A stretch of DNA of 19,606 nucleotides from an uncultured Bacillota bacterium. Lineage in GTDB: Bacteria > Bacillota_I > Bacilli_A > Izemoplasmatales > UBA1188. Below the pieces are notes generated by a model. It was not told the origin of the DNA. It made no database searches and worked only from the letters and a program-made list of their open reading frames with translations. Location of the stretch: the NCBI GenBank assembly GCA_937907585.1, contig CALCVH010000088.1, positions 1 through 19,606 of the forward strand, in the 5' to 3' direction. Both the position numbers and the translations under genes were made by a program. This document shows, piece by piece, positions 7,222-14,955 of the stretch. Each line of letters begins with the position of its first letter. The stretch's first letter is position 1.

Positions 7222-8643
7222 TTAAAATAAATCTTCTATTGTAATTACTCTATTTATCATATTGCTATACATATTTTTCTTCAGTCCATATGTTGATATA
7301 AGAACTAGTTGTATAGTATTTTTTGTATTTGTAGTTTTTCTATATATATCTATTTTTCTTCTTAGTTTTAATGCGTATTCTTTATCAATTTCAAATTCAG
7401 AATTGTAGAATTTTATTTCACAAATAGTTGTTACTCTATCTTTTCTATCTATAACTAAATCTAATTGTGCTCCCTCACTTTCATCATTACTTCTTTTATA
7501 CCATGGATAATTTGAACTTAAAACACCACCGATAGATAAAGCAGATTTGATTTTATCAATTTGATTTAAACATACTAGTTCAAATCCTAAAGCTTCATAA
7601 TTGATTCTTGATTGACTAAGATATGAATTAGACCAAAAATGATGATCATTATTGTCTTTGTTCTTTATAAACTTAAGATAAAATAGACTATAATAATCAC
7701 ACAATCTATATACTATTTCTTTTTTATCTCCATATCTAACATATGATTCTACAAAACCTGATACTTCTAATGAATTTAACATTTTAGAAAGAACACCATT
7801 ATAAGAGAAATTAGCATTTTCAGCGATTTCTTTTCTTGATATACCATATCTGTGTTTACCTAGTAATTCAACAATTTTAGTTATTCCTTCTTCATTTTCA
7901 AATAAAGTTGAATAAAGAATATTAAATTCATTCTTCAATGATGCGTTTGAATCAAAAAACATTGAATCTATATTTTCATTTAAAGTTAAATCCCTATCTA
8001 TATAATTTAGATAATATGGTATTCCGCCAAGAACCATATATAATCTGACTATATCTTCTTTCGACCAATATATTTCTTTTGATACTAGATATTGTTCAGT
8101 TTCTTCTAATGTAAATGGTTTTAATGTAATTAAAGCTGAATGTCTGTCAAAGAGTCCGCCTTTATTTTTGATTATCTTATCTTGTATCCAACTAGATGAT
8201 GAGCCACAAACGATAAAAAGAAGATTATTTTTAGATGAACCATAATGATTCCAAAAGTATTCAAACGATTCTAAGAATTTACTTTTTTTAGAGTCAAGCC
8301 AAGGCATCTCATCAAAAAATACTACTAATCTTATTGTTGAATCAAAAGAATCTAAATATTCTCTTAGTGATAAAAACGCATCACTCCATGTTTTAGATTT
8401 CTTTTCTATTTTAGATAAGTGGTATAATTCTTTATCAAAATTATCAAGTTGTTCAGATAGATTTTGATTCCTTGCGCCTGTTAATTTGAATGTGATTTTT
8501 CCATTAAAGGCTTCATCTATTAAATATGTTTTGCCTATTCTTCTTCTACCACTAACTATAACAAGTTGAGATTGTTTAGAATTGTAACACTTTTCTAATT
8601 GTTTTAATTCAGATTTTCTACCGATTAAATTATTATTTTCCAT
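7222..8643 (-). CDS. AAA+-type ATPase fused to a PD-(D/E)XK nuclease-like domain (COG1672/DUF234 family)
   Basis: 473-residue protein of the archaeal-type ATPase family (ATPase_2 plus DUF234). The N-terminus has Walker A GRRRIGKT (32-39), Walker B VVFFDEMPWLD (about 110-125), and a sensor-like LLFIVCGSSSSWI. The middle has a winged-helix-like segment (GISRKEIAENANFSYNGVLS). The C-terminal domain carries a complete PD-(D/E)XK signature: Glu in YEALGFE, D395 in GAQLDLVID and E409-x-K411 in CEIKFY. Such proteins are often multicopy and suspected to be mobile; their biochemical role is unproven. Start choice: ATG at 8643, 6 nt after TATAAT, rather than a TTG inside the promoter; no Shine-Dalgarno site is present. 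The gene stands alone between two 49-bp repeats, which suggests a self-contained cassette. Confidence 0.88.
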   Translation of the reverse strand: MENNNLIGRKSELKQLEKCYNSKQSQLVIVSGRRRIGKTYLIDEAFNGKITFKLTGARNQNLSEQLDNFDKELYHLSKIEKKSKTWSDAFLSLREYLDSFDSTIRLVVFFDEMPWLDSKKSKFLESFEYFWNHYGSSKNNLLFIVCGSSSSWIQDKIIKNKGGLFDRHSALITLKPFTLEETEQYLVSKEIYWSKEDIVRLYMVLGGIPYYLNYIDRDLTLNENIDSMFFDSNASLKNEFNILYSTLFENEEGITKIVELLGKHRYGISRKEIAENANFSYNGVLSKMLNSLEVSGFVESYVRYGDKKEIVYRLCDYYSLFYLKFIKNKDNNDHHFWSNSYLSQSRINYEALGFELVCLNQIDKIKSALSIGGVLSSNYPWYKRSNDESEGAQLDLVIDRKDRVTTICEIKFYNSEFEIDKEYALKLRRKIDIYRKTTNTKNTIQLVLISTYGLKKNMYSNMINRVITIEDLF

Positions 8644-8649
8644 ACTTGA

Positions 8650-8678
8650 ATTATATATCAATTAAGTATTAAAATCAA
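8650..8678 (-). promoter_or_regulatory. Promoter of the ATPase-nuclease gene (leaderless)
   Basis: On the minus strand TTGATT (8673-8678) and TATAAT (8650-8655) are separated by exactly 17 nt. The start codon is 6 nt past the -10 box, so +1 falls on the A of ATG. The -35 box begins one base downstream of repeat copy 2 (8680-8728), so anything bound to that repeat would touch polymerase. Confidence 0.65.
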
Positions 8679-8679
8679 T

Positions 8680-8728
8680 TATAAGTTATCCAAATTTTGA
8701 TTTTTTTACCACTTTTGGATAACCTATA
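8680..8728. repeat. 49-bp hairpin repeat, copy 2 (upstream flank of the ATPase gene)
   Basis: The same length and orientation as copy 1 at 7165-7213. The left arm and loop start are identical for 27 bases (8680-8706). The loop centre differs, and the right arm tttggataac-c-tata differs by one base, which is a G-U pair if the minus strand is transcribed. The arms remain complementary despite the change, which argues that the hairpin matters. Confidence 0.85.
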
Positions 8729-8770
8729 AATAAAATTTGTAAATGCTTTAATATGTTCATTTATATAATA

Positions 8771-8800
8771 AATGAGGAATTGATAGCTCAATTCCTCATT
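8771..8800 (-). terminator. Rho-independent terminator of the GPH transporter gene
   Basis: A perfect 13-bp stem (8771-8783 with 8788-8800, arms aatgaggaattga and its complement) closes a 4-nt loop (tagc). It begins 4 nt after the transporter stop codon on the minus strand and is followed by TTTATTATAT, a weak U-tract. Confidence 0.8.
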
Positions 8801-8804
8801 ATAT

Positions 8805-10379
8805 TTATTCAGTTTGTTCTACAGGTTCAGTGTTATCCGCATGTTCTTTTGCATATTGTTCTTCCATTTCAGGAGTTGGAAGTCCATCTAAACCTGGGAA
8901 CTTTTCATGTCTAATCTTTAATTCATCAACTAGTCTATTATATTCTGTTTCAGTTAATTCATACTTCTTCATATATAGAACAAATGCGATGAACATTAGT
9001 GCGAATGGAACTAATGTCATTAATAACAACATTCCAATCTTTTGATTTGATTCAACTGTAGTAAGCAAGTTTTCTATTAAAGTTGCTTTAACGTCAGATG
9101 TTTCAGTTCCTGAATCGATTTCAGATATCTTGTTAGTAACATCAGTTACTCTACAGATTAAATATGTCATAGATGTGAAAGCTACTATGATAGCTGAAGC
9201 CATCTTTGTTAAGAATGGTCTAGTTGATGTGATAATAGCTTCTTCACGGTGTCCTGAATGATATTCATTATATTCTACTGTATTTAAAATAGAGATCATC
9301 ATTACAAGGTAGAATCCATATTGTCCAAAGTTAGAAAACATATATCCAATTGTTAAAATCCAGAATCCAACCATTCCAAGATTGCCACCAAATATACCTA
9401 CCGCAATCATCATTAGATATCCAACCGCAGATACAATCATCATAACTTTCATGATTTGTTTTCTTTCCCATTTCTTAGAAATCATAGGATAGATAACCAT
9501 TAATACTGCAGTAGCCGCAACACCAATTGTTGAGAATAATGAGTATAATCCACCTTTATATCCATAAGTGAAATATACATACATTGATCCAACACCACCA
9601 CCGATAATACCATTACCGATTTGTTGGATTAAGAATATAATTACCATCCACATTAAAGGCCTATTATGAACAACTGTACTAACTACATCTTTAATAGATG
9701 CATGTTTAGTTTTTTCTCCTTCTTCTTTCTTAGTATGTGGATTAGGTTCAATAACTCCGAAAATAGTTACACAGATAAACGCTAACGCAAGAATACATAC
9801 AACAATTGATACAATACCAAATGCAGTTTTTGTTGATCCACCAATTGGATTATCACCAATTGTTAACATTGGAACTAACATAGATAGTAATGTTCCACCG
9901 ATACCTGCACATAGAATTGCTCTTGAAGTTAAATTGTTTCTTGTGTTCGCATCGCTTGATAAAGCTGGGACCATTCCCCAATATGAAATATCATGCATTG
10001 TATAAGTGACACTATATAGTATATAACAAATACCAAAATGTACTACAAATCCCCAACCTTCAAATGGGCTTGTGAATATTGATACAACAACTAGCACAGT
10101 TGATACCATACCGATCGCTAACCAAGGTTTAAATTTGCCCCATTTAGTACGAGTACGTTCAATGATGTAGCCCATAACTGGATCGTTTACTGCATCAAAT
10201 ATTCTCGCAGCAACCATTATCGCAGTAACTACACCGATTTGGCCGTTTGTTAATCCTTTTGTCAATAATACGAAAGTTAAAATAAAGTTAGTAAAGAGCT
10301 GATAAATGCCATCTCTACCAATCGTGCCTAAAGGATAGGCAATGAGGTTTCGCTTCCTCATTTTCTCATTTTCATCCAT
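8805..10379 (-). CDS. GPH-family (MelB/XynP-like) sugar:cation symporter
   Basis: Polytopic inner-membrane symporter of 524 residues with about 12 hydrophobic segments. The GPH family (glycoside-pentoside-hexuronide:cation) is shown by NDPVMGYIIERTRTKWGKF (65-83), the conserved D-P-x-x-G-x-x-x-x-R-T-x-x-G-K-F loop after helix 2, with D62 and D66 in the cation-site region. The C-terminus is a charged cytoplasmic tail. Substrate is probably a glycoside, pentoside or hexuronide; no glycosidase or sugar enzyme is adjacent to narrow it. Start: ATG at 10379 with AGGAG 7-8 nt upstream. It lies 76 nt after the ZIP gene on the same strand, with no terminator between, so the two may be co-transcribed; a TATAAT at 10414-10419 lacks a good -35. 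Confidence 0.92.
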   Translation of the reverse strand: MDENEKMRKRNLIAYPLGTIGRDGIYQLFTNFILTFVLLTKGLTNGQIGVVTAIMVAARIFDAVNDPVMGYIIERTRTKWGKFKPWLAIGMVSTVLVVVSIFTSPFEGWGFVVHFGICYILYSVTYTMHDISYWGMVPALSSDANTRNNLTSRAILCAGIGGTLLSMLVPMLTIGDNPIGGSTKTAFGIVSIVVCILALAFICVTIFGVIEPNPHTKKEEGEKTKHASIKDVVSTVVHNRPLMWMVIIFLIQQIGNGIIGGGVGSMYVYFTYGYKGGLYSLFSTIGVAATAVLMVIYPMISKKWERKQIMKVMMIVSAVGYLMMIAVGIFGGNLGMVGFWILTIGYMFSNFGQYGFYLVMMISILNTVEYNEYHSGHREEAIITSTRPFLTKMASAIIVAFTSMTYLICRVTDVTNKISEIDSGTETSDVKATLIENLLTTVESNQKIGMLLLMTLVPFALMFIAFVLYMKKYELTETEYNRLVDELKIRHEKFPGLDGLPTPEMEEQYAKEHADNTEPVEQTE

Positions 10380-10455
10380 ATGTTTCTCCTAAAAAAATAA
10401 ATTGTCAATGACTATTATATTTTATATGAAAATGAGAAATAAATAAAGCATTATT

Positions 10456-11229
10456 TTATCCAAGTGCTATATCCATAGCCATCATCATCACAAATCCTAT
10501 CGCAAAAGCGATAATTGAATAGTTTGAGTGACTACCAACCTGCATAGATGGAATGATTTCATCAATTACAACATATACCATCGCTCCAGCTGCGAAAGAT
10601 AAAATATAAGGTAATGATGGTTTAACTATTGATAATAATCCTATAGCGAGTAAAGCCGCTAAAGGTTCAACTATTCCTGATAAAAAACCATATAGAAAAG
10701 CTTTAGGTTTAGAAGTCCCTTCTTGATATAGAGGCATAGATATAATAGAACCTTCAGGGAAATTCTGTATCGCTATACCAATTGATAAAGCTAATGCGCC
10801 TGCTAAAGTAATAGATTCATTACCATATAGTGCTCCAGCGAACACAACTCCAACAGCCATACCCTCAGGTATATTATGTAAAGTTACCGCAAATAACATC
10901 TTTGTTGTTTTCTTAAAATTAGATTTTAGGCCTTCTTCTACATTTCCTTCATGAGTATGTGGAACAACTTCATCAAGAATTAACATAAAGATGATACCTA
11001 TCATAAATCCAATTAACGCAGGTAAAAATGATAATTTACCCATTGATTCAGACAATTCAATTGATGGATCAATTAAACTCCAGATAGATGCGGCTGTCAT
11101 AACTCCACCCGCAAAACCTAATAGGATTTTATGAACTTTTTCATTCATATTCTTTTTCATAAAGAATACAAGTAAGCTACCTAGAGTAGTTCCGAGTAGT
11201 GGTATAGTTAATCCAATAAATAATTCCAT
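10456..11229 (-). CDS. ZIP-family divalent metal transporter
   Basis: Membrane importer of Zn(II) or related divalent metals, 257 residues, about 8 transmembrane segments. ZIP signatures are clear: HNIPEG (118-123) on helix 4 and QNFPEG (155-160) on helix 5, which form the binuclear metal site. A short cytoplasmic His motif PHTHEG (90-95) lies between helices 3 and 4. Further acidic residues occur in GIVEPL (E188) and VIDEIIP (about 221-227). It most resembles the ZupT/bacterial ZIP branch. The start is supported by GAGGAGG 7 nt before the ATG. The promoter has a dyad in its spacer, consistent with metal-responsive repression. Zn, Fe or Mn cannot be told apart from the sequence. Confidence 0.93.
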   Translation of the reverse strand: MELFIGLTIPLLGTTLGSLLVFFMKKNMNEKVHKILLGFAGGVMTAASIWSLIDPSIELSESMGKLSFLPALIGFMIGIIFMLILDEVVPHTHEGNVEEGLKSNFKKTTKMLFAVTLHNIPEGMAVGVVFAGALYGNESITLAGALALSIGIAIQNFPEGSIISMPLYQEGTSKPKAFLYGFLSGIVEPLAALLAIGLLSIVKPSLPYILSFAAGAMVYVVIDEIIPSMQVGSHSNYSIIAFAIGFVMMMAMDIALG

Positions 11230-11256
11230 ATCATCGCCTCCTCAACGTAGGGATTT

Positions 11257-11285
11257 ATTTTATTACTAATTAAAATTAGAGTCAA
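11257..11285 (-). promoter_or_regulatory. Promoter of the ZIP gene with a dyad in the spacer
   Basis: On the minus strand TTGACT (11280-11285) and TAAAAT (11257-11262) are 17 nt apart. The spacer holds the inverted repeat ctaatt-aa-aattag (11266-11279), which exactly fills the gap next to the -35 box. This is a candidate operator for a metal-dependent repressor, by analogy with metal-transport promoters; the protein is unknown. Confidence 0.6.
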
Positions 11286-11289
11286 GCGA

Positions 11290-11327
11290 TATAGTAAAAT
11301 TAAAAACCGCCTATTTATAAGCGGTTT
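11290..11327 (-). terminator. Rho-independent terminator of enolase
   Basis: The arms aaaccgc (11304-11310) and gcggttt (11321-11327) form a 7-bp GC-containing stem with a 10-nt loop. On the minus strand it is followed by TTTTTAATTTTA. It lies about 27 nt after the enolase stop and just upstream of the ZIP promoter. Confidence 0.85.
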
Positions 11328-11354
11328 ATAATGATTATAATCTTATATTATATA

Positions 11355-12665
11355 CTATTCAGTAAATCTATATTTCTTGAATGCGTGTAATCCTTCGAAT
11401 ACAGCTTCATCTTTTAATTCATCTTCAATTCTTAATAATTGGTTGTATTTAGCCATTCTATCAGTTCTTGAAGCTGAACCAGTCTTGATTTGTCCAGAGT
11501 TAGTCGCAACTGCTAAATCAGCGATTGTAGTATCTTCAGTTTCACCAGATCTATGAGAGATCATGCATGTATAGCCATTAGTTTGAGCCATTCTAACTGT
11601 ATCTAATGTTTCAGTTAATGTACCAATTTGGTTAACTTTTACAAGTACTGAGTTAGCTACATTAGTAGTGATACCTTTTCTTAAGAAATCTTTATTAGTA
11701 ACGAATAAATCATCACCAACTAATTGGATTTCATTGCCTAACTTAGCTGTCATCTTTTGCCAGCCATCCCAGTCAGATTCTGCTAAACCATCTTCAATTG
11801 TAATGATTGGATATTCATCGACCATCTTCTTATACCAAGCGATTAATTGAGCGCTAGTCTTAGTACCTTGTTTAGATTTAGCTAAAGTATATGTTCCATC
11901 ACCATTATAGAATTCGCTAGATGCAACGTCCATTCCTAAGAAAATTTGTTTTCCAGGAACATATCCAGCTGCCTTAATAGCTTCCATAATTAATTCTAGA
12001 GGTTCAGTGTTGCCTTTCTTACAAGAAGGAGCGAATCCACCTTCATCGCCTACTGCAGTATTATATCCTTTAGCTTTTAAAACACCTTTTAATGCGTGGA
12101 ATGTTTCAACGCCGGCTCTTAAAGCTTCATGGAATGTATCAAATCCTGCAGGAATAATGAAGAATTCTTGGAAATCAACAGTTGAATCTGCATGTGCACC
12201 ACCATTGATAACGTTCATCATAGGTGTAGGTAATACTTTAGCGTTTGTACCACCAATATATCTATATAAAGGCATATTGTAGTAATTTGCAGCTGCGTGC
12301 GCAACAGCGAGTGATACGCCTAATGTAGCGTTAGCGCCTAAATTCTTTTTGAATGGAGTTCCATCTAATGCTAAGATTGCTTTATCAACACCAACTTGAT
12401 CAGCAGCGTTCATTCCTTCTACTACTGGAGCTATTTTTTCATTAACGTTTTGTACAGCTTTTAAAACACCTTTACCAAGGTATCTGCTCTTATCGCCATC
12501 TCTTAATTCTAATGCTTCGCTTTCACCAGTTGAAGCTCCGCTTGGAACGATTGCTCTTCCTTTAGTTCCATCTTCTAATGTAACTTCAACTTCTACAGTT
12601 GGATTACCTCTAGAGTCTAATACTTCTCTAGCGTAAACTTTTTCAATTCTTAATAAATCTACCAT
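11355..12665 (-). CDS. eno: Enolase (phosphopyruvate hydratase)
   Basis: Glycolytic enzyme that interconverts 2-phosphoglycerate and phosphoenolpyruvate (EC 4.2.1.11). At 436 residues it is full length. Catalytic and metal residues are all present: E208 in GDEGGFAPS, the Mg ligands D246 (GMDVASSEFY), E291 (ITIEDGLAESDWDGW) and D318 (VGDDLFVTN), and catalytic K343 (VLVKVNQIGTLTET). The C-terminal signature ISHRSGETEDTTIADLAV is also intact. The start ATG has AAGGAG 7 nt upstream. It is transcribed alone from the strongest promoter in the window, as expected for a highly expressed glycolytic gene. Confidence 0.99.
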   Translation of the reverse strand: MVDLLRIEKVYAREVLDSRGNPTVEVEVTLEDGTKGRAIVPSGASTGESEALELRDGDKSRYLGKGVLKAVQNVNEKIAPVVEGMNAADQVGVDKAILALDGTPFKKNLGANATLGVSLAVAHAAANYYNMPLYRYIGGTNAKVLPTPMMNVINGGAHADSTVDFQEFFIIPAGFDTFHEALRAGVETFHALKGVLKAKGYNTAVGDEGGFAPSCKKGNTEPLELIMEAIKAAGYVPGKQIFLGMDVASSEFYNGDGTYTLAKSKQGTKTSAQLIAWYKKMVDEYPIITIEDGLAESDWDGWQKMTAKLGNEIQLVGDDLFVTNKDFLRKGITTNVANSVLVKVNQIGTLTETLDTVRMAQTNGYTCMISHRSGETEDTTIADLAVATNSGQIKTGSASRTDRMAKYNQLLRIEDELKDEAVFEGLHAFKKYRFTE

Positions 12666-12698
12666 TTTTGTCTCCTTATTTTTTTATTTACCTGCTAA

Positions 12699-12727
12699 AT
12701 TATATTTTTTATTTATGACTTTGTCAA
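12699..12727 (-). promoter_or_regulatory. Consensus promoter of enolase
   Basis: On the minus strand TTGACA (12722-12727) and TATAAT (12699-12704), both perfect, have a 17-nt spacer. Expected strength is very high, matching the need for enolase. Confidence 0.9.
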
Positions 12728-12739
12728 GTTAAATAATAT

Positions 12740-12754
12740 AGCCCTTAAAGGGCT
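12740..12754. promoter_or_regulatory. Short GC-rich palindrome between the eno and gdhA promoters
   Basis: agccctt-a-aagggct has 7-bp arms around one base (in practice a 5-bp stem with a 5-nt loop). No gene ends here on either strand, since both neighbours diverge, so it is not an ordinary terminator. It could insulate the divergent promoters or bind a regulator; neither is shown. Confidence 0.4.
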
Positions 12755-12812
12755 TATTATATTCATATTCATTATTTTGGTTAGAAAATATTTATTTTTT
12801 TCATAAAAAATG

Positions 12813-12841
12813 TTGATTTTCTTAATTTCTAGATAAATAAT
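12813..12841 (+). promoter_or_regulatory. Likely promoter of gdhA
   Basis: TTGATT (12813-12818) and AATAAT (12836-12841, 5 of 6 to consensus) are separated by 17 nt. The predicted start is about 12 nt before the ATG, giving a very short leader that just holds the GAGGG ribosome site. Confidence 0.5.
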
Positions 12842-12860
12842 TTTTATGTTGTGAGGGTTT

Positions 12861-14204
12861 ATGAAAAACGAATATTTATTAAAAGTATATCAAGAATGTG
12901 AATCAAGAAATTATGGAAAAGTAGAGTTTCTAGATGCGGTTAAAGAATTCTTAGAATCTATAGAACTTTACGCTGATAAGCATCCAGAACTAAAAAAATA
13001 TGCAGTACTAGAAAGATTAGTTGAACCAGAAAGACTAATAGAATTTAGAGTTCCTTGGGTTGACGATAATGGAAATGTTCACGTTAATAGAGGATATAGA
13101 GTACAATTCAATTCCGCTATTGGTCCATATAAAGGTGGAATTAGATTACATCCATCAGTAAACCAATCTATTATTAAATTCTTAGGTTTCGAACAAGTTT
13201 TAAAAAATTCTATTACTGGTCTTCCTTTAGGAGGAGGAAAGGGTGGATCTGATTTTGATCCAAAAGGAAAAAGCGAATTTGAGATAATGAGATTCTGCCA
13301 GAGTTTTATGACTGAGCTCTATAGACATATAGGCAGTATGGTAGATGTTCCTGCAGGAGATATCGGTACTGGTGCTAGAGAAGTTGGATATATGTATGGA
13401 GCCTATAAAAAACTAGTTAATTCTTTTGATGGCGCTTTTACTGGAAAAGGATTAGAATTTGGTGGTTCACTCGCAAGAACTGAAGCTACTGGTTTTGGAT
13501 TAATATATTTCACTGAGAAAATGTTAAAAACTCAACTTAATACTTCTTTTAAGGATAAAAGAGTAATTATCACTGGTTCAGGAAATGTTGCGTTATACGC
13601 ACTTAAAAAAGCGGCTGAACTAGGTGCTAAAGTTATCGCTATGAGCGATTCAAATGGATATGTAGTTGATGAAAACGGAATTAACTTTGATACATTAAAA
13701 GTTATTAAAGAAGTTAAAAGAGAAAGAATTAAAGAATATCAAACTCAAGTACCTACATCAAAATATTTTGAAGGCTCAAAAGGAATATATTCTTTAAAAG
13801 CTGATATATTATTACCATGTGCTACGCAAAATGAAATTGATTTGGATGCGGCTAAGATAATCGTTAAGAATGGTATATGTTGTGTTAGTGAAGGCGCTAA
13901 TAGGCCATCATCAAATGAAGCCGCAAAATATTTTGTAGATAATAAAGTGTTATACGGACCTGGAAAAGCCGCCAACTGTGGTGGTGTAATGGTATCAGGA
14001 TTTGAAATGATTCAAAATTCAGAAAGAGAAAAATGGACATTTGAATACACTGATAATAGGCTAAAGGAAAGAATGGAAGAAATATATGATTCTATATATA
14101 AGATTTCATCAGAATATGGTAATTCATATAACACTATATTAGGCGCTGATATATTAGGATTTGAAAAAGTAGCGAACGCTATGATTAAAGAAGGAATTAT
14201 ATAG
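12861..14204 (+). CDS. gdhA: NADP-type glutamate dehydrogenase
   Basis: Cytoplasmic hexameric enzyme that forms glutamate from 2-oxoglutarate and ammonia (EC 1.4.1.4). At 447 residues it has exactly the usual length of the bacterial biosynthetic (GdhA) class. The glutamate-site motifs are GPYKGGIR (88-95), LPLGGGKGGSDFDPKGK (121-137, catalytic K127) and VPAGDIGTGAREVGYMYG (163-180, D167). The dinucleotide fold has GSGNVALYALKKAAELGAKV. NADP preference is inferred from overall similarity to this class. Its GAGGG site is only 3-4 nt from the ATG, closer than usual. It is the only plus-strand gene, divergent from enolase and convergent with tcdA. Confidence 0.98.
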   Translation: MKNEYLLKVYQECESRNYGKVEFLDAVKEFLESIELYADKHPELKKYAVLERLVEPERLIEFRVPWVDDNGNVHVNRGYRVQFNSAIGPYKGGIRLHPSVNQSIIKFLGFEQVLKNSITGLPLGGGKGGSDFDPKGKSEFEIMRFCQSFMTELYRHIGSMVDVPAGDIGTGAREVGYMYGAYKKLVNSFDGAFTGKGLEFGGSLARTEATGFGLIYFTEKMLKTQLNTSFKDKRVIITGSGNVALYALKKAAELGAKVIAMSDSNGYVVDENGINFDTLKVIKEVKRERIKEYQTQVPTSKYFEGSKGIYSLKADILLPCATQNEIDLDAAKIIVKNGICCVSEGANRPSSNEAAKYFVDNKVLYGPGKAANCGGVMVSGFEMIQNSEREKWTFEYTDNRLKERMEEIYDSIYKISSEYGNSYNTILGADILGFEKVANAMIKEGII

Positions 14205-14238
14205 AAAAAGGGAGCAAAAGCCCCTTTTTCTATATAAT
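14196..14238. terminator. Bidirectional terminator shared by gdhA and tcdA
   Basis: A 17-bp perfect stem (14196-14212 with 14222-14238) contains the core AAAAAGGG ... CCCTTTTT around a short loop. The left arm includes the gdhA stop codon (14202-14204). On the minus strand it begins about 6 nt after the tcdA stop. The A-run and T-run within the arms make it serve both convergent genes. Confidence 0.85.
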
Positions 14239-14243
14239 ATTGA

Positions 14244-14954
14244 TTATTCTTCTTTTAATAAATCTAATAGAACTTCTTTTGCGATTATTAAACCCATAGT
14301 CGCAGGCACGAACACTAATGAAGACGGAGCGTGCCTATTTTTATTGTTTTCATCTACAATAACTGAATTAACTGGTTTTTCAATTGAATAGACAACTTTT
14401 AAAGAAGGAATATTCCTTGATTTAAGTTCTTTTCTTAATACTTTCGCAAGTGGGTCCATTTCTGTTTTATAGATATCTGATACTCTTAACATAGTTGGAT
14501 CTAGTTTATTACCTGCACCAGTTGATGATATAATCTTTACATTATTTTTATAGCATTCTTCTATTATATCTATTTTAGATGTGATAGTGTCAATACAATC
14601 GATACAATAATCATAGGATTTGAAATCGATATCAGATTTATTATCTGGTAAATAGAATATATTATAAGTTACTACATTAGCGTTTTTATTGATATCTAAT
14701 ATTCTTTTTCTAGCGATTTCTGTTTTATATTCACCTATTGTTGAATGTAAAGCGAATATCTGTCTATTTAGATTAGATGTAGATATAGTATCATTATCGA
14801 TTAATACGAAATTAGATATTCCAGAACGAGCGAGAGCTTCTACTACGTATCCACCAACTCCACCTAAACCAAATATCGCTACAGTTTTATTTTTTAATTT
14901 ATCTATATAGTTTTTTCCTAGAATACTTTCGCATCTTATAAATTGTTCATCCAT
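14244..14954 (-). CDS. tcdA: tRNA threonylcarbamoyladenosine dehydratase (TcdA/CsdL)
   Basis: E1-like (ThiF-fold) enzyme that uses ATP to cyclise t6A37 of tRNA to ct6A. The 236-residue form shows the nucleotide-binding motif FGLGGVGGYVVEALARSG (28-45), IDNDTISTSNLNRQIFA (51-67, the Arg and acidic adenylation-site residues) and the DCIDTITSKIDII segment. Start choice: frames open further upstream (ATGs at 14996 and 14972), but MDEQFIR at 14954 is where TcdA proteins normally begin, and it follows the stop of the EAL gene by one base (TAATATG). No Shine-Dalgarno site is visible, so translation is probably coupled. Slightly shorter than E. coli TcdA (268). Confidence 0.93.
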   Translation of the reverse strand: MDEQFIRCESILGKNYIDKLKNKTVAIFGLGGVGGYVVEALARSGISNFVLIDNDTISTSNLNRQIFALHSTIGEYKTEIARKRILDINKNANVVTYNIFYLPDNKSDIDFKSYDYCIDCIDTITSKIDIIEECYKNNVKIISSTGAGNKLDPTMLRVSDIYKTEMDPLAKVLRKELKSRNIPSLKVVYSIEKPVNSVIVDENNKNRHAPSSLVFVPATMGLIIAKEVLLDLLKEE

Positions 14955-14955
14955 A

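Noticed and set aside
7165..8728. CRISPR array based on the repeated palindromes.
   Set aside because: Only two units, separated by a full gene, with no regular spacers and no cas genes.
7158..8735. Possible target-site duplication (ataaaa) just outside the two 49-bp repeats.
   Set aside because: The matches are offset by a base relative to the repeat ends and are trivial in DNA this AT-rich.
11668..12282. Plus-strand frames opposite enolase.
   Set aside because: Antisense to an intact, highly conserved gene, with no independent signals.
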